A DNA stretch of 64,000 bases from an uncultured Paracoccaceae bacterium (GCA_947492585.1 CANLND010000001.1:124001-188000); one strand, 5' to 3'; counted from the stretch's first letter, positions 45,212 to 55,426 are shown. Numbers and translations: made by a program. The notes: generated by a model not told the origin, from the sequence alone.

Positions 45212-45705
45212 TCAAAGATCTCCTTGAGCCGCGCCTCATAGCGGGTTTTGATGTCGTCGCGCACCGCTTCGGGGTTTGGGGCGTCCAGACAATGAACCAG
45301 CAGCGCGTGACCTTCGGCTGACACATCGGCGGAAACAGTGCCGGGGGTCATGGTGATGGTGCCCGCCAGAACGGTAATCGCCTCGGGCGTGCGCAGGTCT
45401 AGCGGTATTGTGACCCACGCTGGAGTGCGGTTGGCATTGGACTTGAATAATACGATCCGCGCCACCTCGATATTGGCGACGACAATGTCATAAAACACCA
45501 CGAGGATGTATTCGATGATCTTCAACGGTGCACGCACGCGGGGTTGTTGCGGCCAGTAGGCGCGGGTGACAAAAGGGATCAACCAGCCCAGCAAAAAGCC
45601 AAACACCAGCGAATTCAATGACCATCCGTTGACCAGCATCAGCCAGGTCACAGTCAGCAGAAGGGTGAGGTAGGGGTGGGGCAGAAGCCTGCGCAGAAAT
45701 GTCAT
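45208..45705 (-). CDS. mnhE: Na+/H+ antiporter subunit E
   Basis: A 165-aa protein with two or three N-terminal helices (LTLLLTVTWLMLVNGWSLNSLVFGFLLGWLIPF) and a cytosolic domain (VLAGTITMTPGTVSADVSAEGHALLVHCLD), the normal MnhE plan. It overlaps the end of mnhD by 4 bases and mnhF by 4 bases. It is a non-catalytic subunit needed for complex assembly. Confidence 0.93.
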   Translation of the reverse strand: MTFLRRLLPHPYLTLLLTVTWLMLVNGWSLNSLVFGFLLGWLIPFVTRAYWPQQPRVRAPLKIIEYILVVFYDIVVANIEVARIVLFKSNANRTPAWVTIPLDLRTPEAITVLAGTITMTPGTVSADVSAEGHALLVHCLDAPNPEAVRDDIKTRYEARLKEIFE

Positions 45706-47234
45706 TTCGTGGCACCTCCCAGAACAGTTTCAAGATAGCCAACAGGATTGAACAGCTGTTCAGCCGTTGCAACGGCGTAGTCGTTCATGGGGCCTGCGAA
45801 GAGGGTCAGCGCAGCCAGCCCGCCCACCAGCATAAAGATGGCAACAAACGGCAGCGCGGCAGGGCGTGGGGGTTCGGCAGTGTTGTCCTGGTCATCATCC
45901 GGTGCCGCGGTGTCGGCATCATAGGATTTCCAGAAAATCAACGTCCCAGCCCGTGCCAGCCCCAGAATGGTCACCAATGAACCGCCAAGAATGACAGCCC
46001 AGATCGTCCAGCCCAGATCGTGGTCGCGCGCGGCATCCATCACCAAAAGTTTCCCAATAAAGCCAGACAAAGGTGGCATGCCCGCCAGCGCGATGGCCGC
46101 GACAAAGAACACGGCAGAAATTAACCCATTTTGAGCCATCGGCGCGTTGGGTGCGATGCTGTCACCGCGGCGTTCTATGATCATATCCGCGATCAGGAAC
46201 AACAGTGCCGCGGCAAAGGTCGAATGAACGGCATAATACAAGGCCGCAGCGGCCGCTTGTGGGGTGAACAACGCCACGGCCGTCAGCAGGGTGCCCATGG
46301 AGGCAATCGCACCAAAGGCAATCAATCGACCAATATCACGTGCGCCCAATACACCAACGGCGCCTGCGCCCAAGGTAAACAGGGCTGCGGGCAGCAACCA
46401 ATCACCGGCCAGTCCTTCCGTGGCCTGAACCTCGGGACCAAAGATAAGCGTGTAAAACCGCAGGATCGCATAGGCGCCCACTTTGGTCATGATGGCAAAC
46501 AGTGCGGCCACTGGGGCCGGCGCGTTGGCATAGGAGGCCGGCAGCCAGAAATGCAGCGGCAAAAGCGCGGCTTTGATGGCGAAAACCAGCAACAGCATGA
46601 TCGCACCCACCCGCAGAAGTGCGGTATTGTCGGGCGAAATTTCAGCCACTTTTACCGCCAGATCGGCCATGTTTAGCGTGCCGGTCACCGCGTAGATCGT
46701 GCCAAGCGCAAACAGGAACAGGGTTGATCCCAGCAGGTTATAAACGACATATTGCACGCCCGCCTGAAACCGTTTGGCGCCACCACCGTGGATCATCAGG
46801 CCATATGAGGCGATCAGCAAGACCTCGAAAAACACAAACAGGTTAAATGCATCACCGGTCAGGAACGCGCCCTGGATGCCCATAAGTTGGAACTGAAACA
46901 GCGCATGGAAGTTGCGCCCGCGCGCATCCCAGCCGGAACCAACCGCATAGAGGTTGACCACGAGCGCCAGAATGGCCGTCAAGACGATCATCATGGCGGA
47001 CAGGCGATCCAGCACCAGAACAATGCCAAAGGGGGCTTGCCAGTCGCCCAGTTCGTAGACTTGGACCGTGCCGTCCGCAGCCTGCCATCCCAGCGTCAGG
47101 GTGATCACCACCAGCAGCACTGAGGCCGCCAGCGAAAAGATCCGGGTCAGATCCATATGATGACGTGTCACCATTGTGATAAAGGGCGCTACCAGTGCTG
47201 GCAGCACAATTGGCGCAATCAGCAGGTGGTTCAT
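45702..47234 (-). CDS. mnhD: Na+/H+ antiporter subunit D
   Basis: A 510-aa polytopic protein of about fourteen helices, homologous to NuoM/NuoN of complex I. Residues such as the conserved Glu and Lys within the membrane (VFFEVLLIASYGLM, FAIKAALLPLHFWLPASYANAPAPVAALFA) form the ion path. It is one of the two antiporter-like subunits of the Mrp/Mnh complex. It overlaps mnhC and mnhE by 4 bases each. Confidence 0.95.
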   Translation of the reverse strand: MNHLLIAPIVLPALVAPFITMVTRHHMDLTRIFSLAASVLLVVITLTLGWQAADGTVQVYELGDWQAPFGIVLVLDRLSAMMIVLTAILALVVNLYAVGSGWDARGRNFHALFQFQLMGIQGAFLTGDAFNLFVFFEVLLIASYGLMIHGGGAKRFQAGVQYVVYNLLGSTLFLFALGTIYAVTGTLNMADLAVKVAEISPDNTALLRVGAIMLLLVFAIKAALLPLHFWLPASYANAPAPVAALFAIMTKVGAYAILRFYTLIFGPEVQATEGLAGDWLLPAALFTLGAGAVGVLGARDIGRLIAFGAIASMGTLLTAVALFTPQAAAAALYYAVHSTFAAALLFLIADMIIERRGDSIAPNAPMAQNGLISAVFFVAAIALAGMPPLSGFIGKLLVMDAARDHDLGWTIWAVILGGSLVTILGLARAGTLIFWKSYDADTAAPDDDQDNTAEPPRPAALPFVAIFMLVGGLAALTLFAGPMNDYAVATAEQLFNPVGYLETVLGGATK

Positions 47235-47581
47235 GCGTCGTCTCCTGCTGTGTGATCGTCGGTCATATTGATCTTATCCGTTTTCGACGAAAGATACGCC
47301 CCAAGCGCAATCATCACCACCACGGCTGTCATCCCAAACGAGATAACGATCGCAGTCAGAACCAGCGCTTGTGGGAGTGGATCGGCATAGGCCACCTCTT
47401 GGTATTTGTTCAGCACCGGCGGCGCGCCCACGGCCAGACGGCCGGTGGCAAACAGAAAAACGTTCACCGCATAGGTCAGCAAAGACAGGCCAAGGATCAC
47501 CGGAAACGTGCGCAGGCGCAGGATGAGATAGATGCCAGCGGCGGTTAATATGCCCACGGCAGAAGCCACAAGGAGTTCCAT
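47231..47581 (-). CDS. mnhC: Na+/H+ antiporter subunit C
   Basis: A 116-aa three-helix protein homologous to NuoK: GIYLILRLRTFPVILGLSLLTYAVNVFLF, then DPLPQALVLTAIVISFGMTAVVVMIAL. It follows mnhA by 3 bases and overlaps mnhD by 4. Normal length for the family. Confidence 0.94.
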   Translation of the reverse strand: MELLVASAVGILTAAGIYLILRLRTFPVILGLSLLTYAVNVFLFATGRLAVGAPPVLNKYQEVAYADPLPQALVLTAIVISFGMTAVVVMIALGAYLSSKTDKINMTDDHTAGDDA

Positions 47582-47584
47582 GCG

Positions 47585-50443
47585 TTATGCTCCTTCTTCG
47601 GTCTTGGACGCGTCGTCGTCGCGTGCGGGGTTGATGTCCATGGCGTGTTCGCTGGTGATGCCGGGCTGCCAGGCAAAGCGCGACAGGCTTTCCAGCGTCA
47701 GCAACACCGCGCCGACCACCGCAAGGAAAACACCAAGGTCAAACAAAGCAGCGGTGGCCCATTCGAATTTTTCGAGCGGCGCCCAGGTGATATAGCCAAA
47801 GGCTGAGGTCAGGAACGGCATGTCGTTGAACCACGCGCCCATGCCGGTGGCGGCAGCGATCAATACGCCAGAGCCGATGATGGCGTGGTACTGGAACCGC
47901 TGGCGATCCGCAGCCCAGCCAAAGCCGGAGGCCATGTATTGCATTATGATCGCAATGGCTGCGATCAAACCGGCAATGAAACCGCCTCCGGGCAGGTTGT
48001 GCCCCCGAAAGAAGATATAGGCCGCAACCATCAGGGCCACGGGCATCATCACCCGCGTGGCGACCACCATCATCAACGGATGCGCGTCACCTGCCTGTGG
48101 CAGATCCGGCGTGCGGTTGAGCAGATAGGCCCGGACTTTGGAGCCAAGCACCGCCTCGGTCAGGGCGTAAATCACCATGGCGGCGATACCAAGAACGATG
48201 ATCTCGCCAAAGGTGTCAAAGCCACGGAAATCGACCAGAATAACGTTCACCACATTGGTGCCGCCGCCGCCTTTGTAGGAATTGGCAAGGTGAAAGCCTG
48301 AAATGGTGTCGGCAGCGAAGTCGCGGGTCATCAGCGCATAGATCAACCCACCCGCTCCTAGGCCCGCGGCGACCGCAATTGCGCCATCGCGCAGCCGGGT
48401 GCCAACGGGCGATTCAACCGGGGTCTCTTTGGGAAGAAAGTTCAAGGCCAGAAGCATCAAAATGATGGTGACGACCTCAACCGAAATTTGGGTCAACGCC
48501 AGATCGGGAGCCGACAGGTAATTGAAGCCTAACGACACCACCAGACCAACAACGCCGATCAATACCAGCGCCAACAGGCGGTTGCGGTGGTGCAGCAGGA
48601 TGAAACCCGTGGCGACAACCAGTGCGATCCAGCCCAGTACAGGCAGCGCGCCCACGGATTGCACCGCGCGGGTCGCGTCCGGGAGGGTACCGGTTTTGAA
48701 CGCCAAATAGCTGATGCCCGTGGTGAACAGCACCATAATCAATCCGTAACGGGTGATGGCACCATTGTGCACGCCAGCGGTCACGCGATCCGCCAAAAGA
48801 GTCAAAGCGCCGATGTATTTGTCAAAGATCGCTTTGGCTTCGGGGCGGGGGAGGGCGTTCCACAGGGCTTCCACGTGACGGTGTAGAGACAGCAGAAGAA
48901 TGCCGCCAACCACAGCAATTCCTGACATGATCAACGCAGGGTTCACGCCATGCCACAGCTTTAGGTACACTTTGGGGTGGGAACCGGTCACAGCGTCCGC
49001 TGCCGCCTGAACCACTGGGCCAACCAATGTGCCCGAGAACAAACCAATCAGCACCACAAGCACCACCAAGAGCGCAGGCGCGGCCCACATGCCAAAGCCC
49101 GGATCATGCGGTTGGGCAGGGTAGTCGTCGCGTTTTGGGCCAAAGAACACATGCGCAATAAAGCGGAACGAGTAGGCCGCTGAGAACAGCGCGGCAAAGG
49201 TCGCAAGCGCGGGGATGATGTAGGGATTGTCTAGCCAATACGTGTGGCTGGCTTCCTCAAGCATCATTTCTTTGGACAAGAACCCGTTCAATGGCGGAAT
49301 GCCGGCCATAGACAAGGAGGCGACCATAGCGATGGTAAAGGTCACCGGCATCAGGTGACGCAATCCCCCCAGACGTTTGATGTCGCGGGTGTGGGCCTCG
49401 TGGTCGACGATACCCGCCGACATAAACAGCGCAGCCTTGAACGTCGCGTGGTTGATGATGTGAAACACAGCAGCAACTGCAGCTGCCTTGGTGCCAAAGC
49501 CCAAAAGCATGGTGATCAGGCCCAGATGTGACACGGTAGAAAAGGCCAACAGCGCCTTTAAGTCGTCTTTGAACAGCGCAATGACCGCGCCTAGGACCAT
49601 GGTGATCAGCCCAGCGGTTGTGACGATGTAGAACCATTCGGGCGTCCCCGCCAGCGCAGGCCACATCCGTGCCATCAAAAAGATACCTGCTTTTACCATG
49701 GTGGCTGAGTGTAGATAGGCGGACACCGGTGTCGGCGCGGCCATGGCATGGGGCAGCCAGAAATGGAACGGGAATTGCGCTGATTTGGTGAAACAGCCCA
49801 ACAAAATCAGAATCAACGCTGGCAGATACAGTGGCGACGCTTGGATCAGTTCTTTGTTTTGTAGGATCACCGTCAGATCATAGGATCCCGCGATATTGCC
49901 AAGGATCAGCATGCCGCCAATCATTGCCAGTCCCCCGGATCCGGTCACGGTCAGCGCCATTCTGGCACCCTGACGTCCGGCGGGCAGGTGTTTCCAATAC
50001 CCGATCAGCAAGAATGAACTGAGTGATGTCAGCTCCCAGAAAATCAACAAAAGCAGGATATTGTCGGAGGTGACGATCCCCACCATCGCCCCCTGAAACA
50101 GCAATAAATAGGTGTAGAACTGCCCCATAGGATCCTGACGCGACAGGTAAAATCGCGCGTAGAGAATGATCAGCAATCCAATCCCAAGGATCAGAGTGGC
50201 AAACAAAAAGCCAAGACCATCAAGAAAGAAATTGGCGTTGAGCCCCAGTCCGGGCAGCCAATCAAACCGCGCCTGGATGGTTTCACCGCGCAATACAGCG
50301 GGGGCATGAAGCATGAGGCCGACAAAGGCCAATAGAGTGGTCAAACCTGCCGCCGATGCGGACGCATTGCGCCCCGCACGGATCAAAAGCGCAGGAAAGA
50401 CAGCTCCTAGAAAGGGCAGGGCCGCGATCAGAAACAGGGACAC
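47585..50443 (-). CDS. mnhA: Na+/H+ antiporter subunit A fused to subunit B
   Basis: The large subunit, 952 aa from a GTG start at 50443 (AGGAG box about 10 bases upstream). The N-terminal part is NuoL-like (about residues 60-460: FYTYLLLFQGAMVGIVTSDN, KSAQFPFHFWLPHAMAAPTPVSAYLHSATMVKAG). A middle MbhD/E-like region follows around 580-700. The C-terminal 170 residues carry the MnhB signature FFRGHNLPGGGFIAGLIAA, so this is an A-B fusion, as in PhaAB of rhizobia. No separate mnhB exists in the operon. Such complexes export Na+ or K+ against protons and give salt and alkali tolerance. Confidence 0.95.
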   Translation of the reverse strand: MSLFLIAALPFLGAVFPALLIRAGRNASASAAGLTTLLAFVGLMLHAPAVLRGETIQARFDWLPGLGLNANFFLDGLGFLFATLILGIGLLIILYARFYLSRQDPMGQFYTYLLLFQGAMVGIVTSDNILLLLIFWELTSLSSFLLIGYWKHLPAGRQGARMALTVTGSGGLAMIGGMLILGNIAGSYDLTVILQNKELIQASPLYLPALILILLGCFTKSAQFPFHFWLPHAMAAPTPVSAYLHSATMVKAGIFLMARMWPALAGTPEWFYIVTTAGLITMVLGAVIALFKDDLKALLAFSTVSHLGLITMLLGFGTKAAAVAAVFHIINHATFKAALFMSAGIVDHEAHTRDIKRLGGLRHLMPVTFTIAMVASLSMAGIPPLNGFLSKEMMLEEASHTYWLDNPYIIPALATFAALFSAAYSFRFIAHVFFGPKRDDYPAQPHDPGFGMWAAPALLVVLVVLIGLFSGTLVGPVVQAAADAVTGSHPKVYLKLWHGVNPALIMSGIAVVGGILLLSLHRHVEALWNALPRPEAKAIFDKYIGALTLLADRVTAGVHNGAITRYGLIMVLFTTGISYLAFKTGTLPDATRAVQSVGALPVLGWIALVVATGFILLHHRNRLLALVLIGVVGLVVSLGFNYLSAPDLALTQISVEVVTIILMLLALNFLPKETPVESPVGTRLRDGAIAVAAGLGAGGLIYALMTRDFAADTISGFHLANSYKGGGGTNVVNVILVDFRGFDTFGEIIVLGIAAMVIYALTEAVLGSKVRAYLLNRTPDLPQAGDAHPLMMVVATRVMMPVALMVAAYIFFRGHNLPGGGFIAGLIAAIAIIMQYMASGFGWAADRQRFQYHAIIGSGVLIAAATGMGAWFNDMPFLTSAFGYITWAPLEKFEWATAALFDLGVFLAVVGAVLLTLESLSRFAWQPGITSEHAMDINPARDDDASKTEEGA

Positions 50444-50707
50444 TTGGGGACATCTCCTGGTTGGGCTAAAAAATGTCATTTTTAGGTAAGCTTTTTTTAC
50501 GCGTGGCGCCAGCGTTTCAGAACGCTAGACGGGTAAAATCGAAGTGTGACCGCGAATTTGACTGATTACACGAGACAACTTCACGGGGGTTACACAGCGG
50601 ATGACGGGATCTTGATCCGCATCGAGCACCCAAAATGTGGTGCGACGGGTGATCTGTTGGACAACAGCTGCTACATCTCAGACATAAAATTGGAACCGGA
50701 GACCGAT

Positions 50708-51181
50708 ATGGACACCCCCCCTTCAAAGACCTCCGCGTCGCGGTTGACGCGTCGACGTTTGTTGCTTGTTGGGGTCGGGCTTGGGGGCGTTGTTGCGATC
50801 GGGCGCTGGCGCTATTTGACCGCGCCTGAGCACGGCAACACCAAGTTTTCGGTGCAGGAGGTCCACTCAAAACAACGCGCCGGTGAGGTTGTGCTGATTG
50901 ATATTCGCACCCCGCAGGAATGGGCCGCCACTGGGATTGCCAAAGGGGCCCATCCCATTGACATGCGGCGCGATGACTTTATCGCAGCCTTGCAACAGAT
51001 TGTGGGCGATGCGCGTGACGCGCCGATTGCGCTGATCTGCGCCCGTGGCGTGCGGTCCGCCCGTATGACGCTTCGTTTGGCTGAGGCCGGATTTACCAAT
51101 ATCATCGATGTGCCAGAAGGCATGCTTGGATCAAAGGCAGGACCAGGATGGATCAAATCAGACCTACCGCTGGTGCGCTGA
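50708..51181 (+). CDS. Membrane-anchored rhodanese-domain protein
   Basis: A 157-aa protein from the ATG at 50708. It has an N-terminal twin-arginine-like anchor (RLTRRRLLLVGVGLGGVVAIG) and a rhodanese domain (VVLIDIRTPQEWAATGIAKGAHPIDM) with the active Cys in ALICARGVRSARM. Rhodaneses move sulfur from thiosulfate or persulfides; the role here is unknown. The frame is open to 50546 upstream, but those residues do not form a sensible N-terminus. The esterase gene starts 34 bases before its stop in another frame. Confidence 0.78.
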   Translation: MDTPPSKTSASRLTRRRLLLVGVGLGGVVAIGRWRYLTAPEHGNTKFSVQEVHSKQRAGEVVLIDIRTPQEWAATGIAKGAHPIDMRRDDFIAALQQIVGDARDAPIALICARGVRSARMTLRLAEAGFTNIIDVPEGMLGSKAGPGWIKSDLPLVR

Positions 51182-52002
51182 CGGCCGTTGTCGTCTGCGC
51201 ATTTACCTCAACGCTCGTTGGCACCGCCGCACAGGCCGACTGTGATCCGGGGGGCGCCTGTGCCCTGCCGGACGGGGGCAGCTATCATATCCGTGTGCCC
51301 GACCAGCCACAGGACGCTATGCCAGCGGTTGTGTTTTTACACGGGTTCGGCAGCTCGGGCCTTGGTGCGCTGTCACAGACCAGTATGGTCGAAACCCTGC
51401 GCGGCCGTGGCTATGCGGTGATTGCGCCAGATGGTGCGCCGCGCACGGATGGGCGGCGCAGTTGGAATTTCTATCCCGGTTGGGAGGGGCGCGACGAGAC
51501 CGCATTTTTGCAAGACGTCTTGCAGGACGCAGAAACACGGCACAATATCGATCCCGCACAGGTGGTGTTGGCCGGGTTTTCGGCTGGTGGCTTCATGGTG
51601 AACTATCTGGCCTGCGAAACGCCTGATATGTTTGCTGCCTATGCCCCCGTTGCCGGCGGGTTCTGGCGGCCGCAGCCTGCTGAGTGTAGAGGGCCTGTTC
51701 GTCTGCATCATACGCATGGCTGGTCGGATACCGTGGTGCCGCTTGAAGGGCGGTATCTGCGCGGGCGGACCTGGCAACAGGGCGATATCTATGCAGGTCT
51801 TGAAGTCTGGCGGAATGCGTTGGGCTGCGAAACCCATGCGCCGTCGCGGGTCTGGTCCAAAGACCGCGATCATATCCGGCAGTGGAGTTGCGGTGAGGGG
51901 GCCGAGATCCGGTTTGTGTTGCATCCGGGCGGTCATTCCGTACCCCGTGGTTGGGCCGATAGTATGACAGACTGGTTCGAGCGGGCGCAGGCTACACAAT
52001 AG
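51148..52002 (+). CDS. Secreted LpqC/PHB-depolymerase-type esterase
   Basis: A 284-aa protein with an N-terminal signal (ALTAVVVCAFTSTLVGTAAQA) and a serine-hydrolase fold: AVVFLHGFGSSG, then the nucleophile GFSAGGFMV, and HPGGHSVPRGW with the catalytic His. It belongs to the polyhydroxybutyrate depolymerase/feruloyl esterase-like group (LpqC, Pfam Esterase_phd). The substrate may be a polyester or a plant or algal ester. It overlaps the rhodanese gene by 34 bases, so the two are co-transcribed. It is convergent with opgH. Confidence 0.82.
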   Translation: MDQIRPTAGALTAVVVCAFTSTLVGTAAQADCDPGGACALPDGGSYHIRVPDQPQDAMPAVVFLHGFGSSGLGALSQTSMVETLRGRGYAVIAPDGAPRTDGRRSWNFYPGWEGRDETAFLQDVLQDAETRHNIDPAQVVLAGFSAGGFMVNYLACETPDMFAAYAPVAGGFWRPQPAECRGPVRLHHTHGWSDTVVPLEGRYLRGRTWQQGDIYAGLEVWRNALGCETHAPSRVWSKDRDHIRQWSCGEGAEIRFVLHPGGHSVPRGWADSMTDWFERAQATQ

Positions 52003-52028
52003 CCGCGCCCGACCGGGCAGAAGAGATA

Positions 52029-53891
52029 TTATTCCGCAGGTGTCTGGGCCTGACCTTCCAGATACCGGCGCAGCTGCAGACGATAGCTGCGCGCAGCCTG
52101 AGTGATCTGTGGTTCAACAAAATGGTCATGTGTGCCCATCCAACGATGAATGCGGTCACGGATCGGCATGCCAGACAGCGCAGACAGCGGCACGGCAAGG
52201 ACCAGCGACACCGCAATGGGAACCAGCCAGATTGACACAACGCCCGCCAGAATGCCGACCCACAGTGCAACACCACTGACCGTTTCCAATGCGTGCACCT
52301 GAACAATGGTGCGCAGGCTGTAGTCACCGCCATCACGTGCCTGAGGCGACCAGCCTTTTTGCAGGCCCAGCACCGTGCGCAGCACCGCGATCATCTGTTG
52401 CACCATCAAAATGGGGGCATACAAAATCGCGAGGATCACTTCGGACAGCATCGACACGCCAAACTGTCCAATACCGCCGTATTCGGTGAACTTGCGTCCG
52501 GTCAGGGGCAGGGCCAGAACAGACAACATTTTGGGCGCCAGTAGCATGGCATAGATCAGCAGGATCACCAGCACATGGCGTGGCTCTGTCATGTCTGGCC
52601 AGGATGGCATGGTTGGGTTTTTCTCAGAGAAATATGTCAGCACCGAGGCTTCTTCGCCGCGCCCGATCAAGGCCCAGATCACCAGCAGCGCAAACCAGAT
52701 CGGAGCCATAAGGTAGCCAATCGCCCCATGCAGCAGGTGAAAGCGCGAGATGGCACGGAACCCACGGGCGTTCAGAAGCTTGATATGTTGCAGGTTGCCC
52801 TGACACCAGCGGCGGTCCCGTTGGATGTGGTCAATCAAGGTTTGCGGCGTTTCTTCATAGGATCCTTTGATCCGCGGCAGGAACCGCACAGCCCAGCCCG
52901 CGCGGCGCAGCAATCCGGCCTCAACAAAATCATGGCTCATGATCAGTTGATCCTGACCACGCAACGTCCGCAAATGGGGCAGCCCGGCACAGGCGGCAAA
53001 GGCCTGTGTGCGCATGATGGCGTTGTGGCCCCAATAGTTGCCTTCTTGGCCCGCCCACCGTGCGAGACCCTCTGCCAAGGCCAAACCATAAACGGTATTG
53101 GCGAACTGCTGCATACGGCCAAATACGGATTGGGCGCCGATCAATTGCGGGTAGCTTTGGATCAGACCCGCCGATGGATCGCTGGCCAGAGCGTCCGCCA
53201 GACGGCCGATGGCTTGTCCGGTCATTAGACTGTCGGCGTCCAGAACCAGCATGGCCTCATAGGCATTGCCCCAGTTTTGGACCCAGTCACTGATGTTGCC
53301 GACCTTGCGGCCGGCGTTGTCCGGGCGACGGCGATAGTAAAGATTGCTGCCTGCGGGCAACATGGAGCGCAACGCTTCGACGCTCTTCTTTTCCTGAGCG
53401 GCAATGGCGTCGTCGCGGGTGTCAGACAGGATGAACATGTCATAGCTATGGGTGCACGCGCGCGCGTCCAGCTCGGCCAGCATGGAATGGGCATTGCCCA
53501 GAACATACCACGGAACTTCGTTGTACACGGGCACCAACAGCGCGACGTTCAGCCCGGTAGCTTCGGCGCTGGCGGTGGTCTGTTCGCGGCGCGACAGAGA
53601 GTACAGCCCCAGCAACACGGTGGACACGCTGAAACAAATCCAGAAAAAGTTGAAAATGATCAAGGTGAGCAGCGCCACTTCCAGTCCGGTAAAGCCGCCA
53701 TCGGCAAACCAGCCCTGCATGACCCAGCCCAACAGCCCGGTTGCAAGCATTGCAGGTGAAAACGTGACCGTGCGCCACAGCGCCACCTGACGCGGCGCTT
53801 TGGGGGAGGGGGCGCTGCGATCATGGAAGGGACGCGTAAAATCTTGTGCGGGCATGTCCAGTGGCGCGCGGGAGGGCATCATATCAGTCAT
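52029..53891 (-). CDS. opgH: Osmoregulated periplasmic glucan glucosyltransferase
   Basis: An inner-membrane family 2 glucosyltransferase that uses UDP-glucose to make beta-1,2-linked periplasmic glucan. The protein is about 620 aa from the ATG at 53891. It starts with membrane segments (VTFSPAMLATGLLGWVMQGWF) and has the GT domain with DADSLMTGQ as the DxD site and QRDRRWCQGNLQ as the acceptor-binding motif, then four more helices. It overlaps opgG by ATGA. OpgH pairs with OpgG in all known systems. Confidence 0.93.
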   Translation of the reverse strand: MTDMMPSRAPLDMPAQDFTRPFHDRSAPSPKAPRQVALWRTVTFSPAMLATGLLGWVMQGWFADGGFTGLEVALLTLIIFNFFWICFSVSTVLLGLYSLSRREQTTASAEATGLNVALLVPVYNEVPWYVLGNAHSMLAELDARACTHSYDMFILSDTRDDAIAAQEKKSVEALRSMLPAGSNLYYRRRPDNAGRKVGNISDWVQNWGNAYEAMLVLDADSLMTGQAIGRLADALASDPSAGLIQSYPQLIGAQSVFGRMQQFANTVYGLALAEGLARWAGQEGNYWGHNAIMRTQAFAACAGLPHLRTLRGQDQLIMSHDFVEAGLLRRAGWAVRFLPRIKGSYEETPQTLIDHIQRDRRWCQGNLQHIKLLNARGFRAISRFHLLHGAIGYLMAPIWFALLVIWALIGRGEEASVLTYFSEKNPTMPSWPDMTEPRHVLVILLIYAMLLAPKMLSVLALPLTGRKFTEYGGIGQFGVSMLSEVILAILYAPILMVQQMIAVLRTVLGLQKGWSPQARDGGDYSLRTIVQVHALETVSGVALWVGILAGVVSIWLVPIAVSLVLAVPLSALSGMPIRDRIHRWMGTHDHFVEPQITQAARSYRLQLRRYLEGQAQTPAE

Positions 53892-55426
53892 GCAGTCCAC
53901 CGATACAGCCATACCTCAGAGGCGGGGGCGCCGTCCTTGCGCAGCTGGGCGCGCAGTTCCACATGGCTACGTTCGCCGGGATCAAAGGAAAACGCCAGTC
54001 GCAGCCCGTCAGTTTCAGGATTGCGCTGCAACACGCCCTCGCTGGTTTCCACATGTGGTGAGGACACGTGGATATCCAGCAGGTCTTCACCGTCTTCACC
54101 GTCCACGAAACCGGCAAACAGCGGGTGCGCTTCAAAGTCGATCACCATAAGGCGGCCGGGGTCGCCAAAAATCTTTTCGCCAGATGCTGTGTTCAACACG
54201 CGCGGCAAAGACATCTCAGGCTCTTCGCCCCAATTCAGGCGATAGGACAACGTAATTTCACTGCCAGCGGCATAGGGTTCGCGTGGACGCCAGTAGGCCA
54301 CGATATTGTCGTAGATTTCCTTGTCGGCTGGAATTTCCACCAATGTGACCGCGCCTTTGCCCCAATCGCCGATGGGCTCCACCCATAGGCTTGGTCGGCG
54401 GTGGTAGTTGGCTTCGAGATCTGCAAAGTCGGACAGTTTCCGCGCACGCTGCATCAGGCCAAACCCTTGCGGATTTTCATCCACAAAAGAGGAAATTTGC
54501 AGGTGTTTGGGGTTGGCCAGCGGCCGCCACAGGACTTCGCCATTGCCGTTCTTAACCAGCAGGCCTTCGCTGTCATGGACCGCGGGGCGGAAATCATCAA
54601 AGCGGTGACGGTTGGTTTCATCAAACAAGAACATCGAGGTCAACGGCCCCAACCCCACGTGGGGCAATTCTGTTCGGGCAAACAGCGTCGCCTCAACATC
54701 CATCACACAGTTGGTGCCCGGAACGATGTTAAAGCGGTAGGCACCCGACACTGAGGGAGAATCCATCAGCGCATGCACAATCATATTGAGTTGCCCCGGT
54801 GCCGGGGCTTCCAGCCAGAAATCGGTGAATTCGGGGAATTCTTCGCCTTCGGCATCTCCGGTTTTCAGGGCCAGACCGCGGGCAGACAGACCATAAGCGT
54901 GATCGGCCCCGATGGCACGGAAATAGCTGGCACCTTGGAAGACGCAGAATTCATTCTTTTTGTTTGGGGCGTTGAATTCGGTTCGCAGTCGGATGCCGGA
55001 ATAGCCCAGATGGCCTTCGGTGCTCAGCGCGGGGGCCCGATCGGAGGCTTCAAACAGGGTGATGTCAAAGGGCTGATGTTCGACCTGACCCTCGGTCACA
55101 CTGTGCACCTGCACCGCGCGTGGGAAATACAGGCCGGGCAGAAAGTAATCAATATTGTAGCTGCGATTGGTATTAGACCACAGCGCGTCGCGGGTATTGA
55201 ACCAGCGCGCTTTGTAGTCGTCATAGGACTGCTGCAACCAGTCGTCAGGAACGCTGGGGCGGGGTGTATACGGATGCGCGGCAAGCGCGCGCGCCCGTGC
55301 GATGATCTCGGCGTGGCTGAAGGGCACATCCTGCTTGCTCAGGCCAGAGGCCACGGCAGGGAAAGCCAGCAGACTGGTGCTGCTGAGCGCGATCGAGAGG
55401 AAAGAGCGACGGGAGAGACGGCTCAT
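53888..55426 (-). CDS. opgG: Periplasmic glucan biosynthesis protein OpgG/OpgD-like
   Basis: A 512-aa periplasmic protein. The start is the ATG at 55426, which overlaps the opgC stop (ATGA). The RLSRRSFLSIALSSTSLLAF opening is a twin-arginine signal. The two beta-sandwich domains show FPRAVQVHSVTEGQVEHQPFD, SYFRAIGADHAYGLSARGLALKTG and DFWLEAPAPGQLNMIVHALMDSPSVSGAYRF. The family is needed for glucan backbone modification; a Tat signal is more often seen in OpgD, so the G or D name is open. Confidence 0.9.
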   Translation of the reverse strand: MSRLSRRSFLSIALSSTSLLAFPAVASGLSKQDVPFSHAEIIARARALAAHPYTPRPSVPDDWLQQSYDDYKARWFNTRDALWSNTNRSYNIDYFLPGLYFPRAVQVHSVTEGQVEHQPFDITLFEASDRAPALSTEGHLGYSGIRLRTEFNAPNKKNEFCVFQGASYFRAIGADHAYGLSARGLALKTGDAEGEEFPEFTDFWLEAPAPGQLNMIVHALMDSPSVSGAYRFNIVPGTNCVMDVEATLFARTELPHVGLGPLTSMFLFDETNRHRFDDFRPAVHDSEGLLVKNGNGEVLWRPLANPKHLQISSFVDENPQGFGLMQRARKLSDFADLEANYHRRPSLWVEPIGDWGKGAVTLVEIPADKEIYDNIVAYWRPREPYAAGSEITLSYRLNWGEEPEMSLPRVLNTASGEKIFGDPGRLMVIDFEAHPLFAGFVDGEDGEDLLDIHVSSPHVETSEGVLQRNPETDGLRLAFSFDPGERSHVELRAQLRKDGAPASEVWLYRWTA

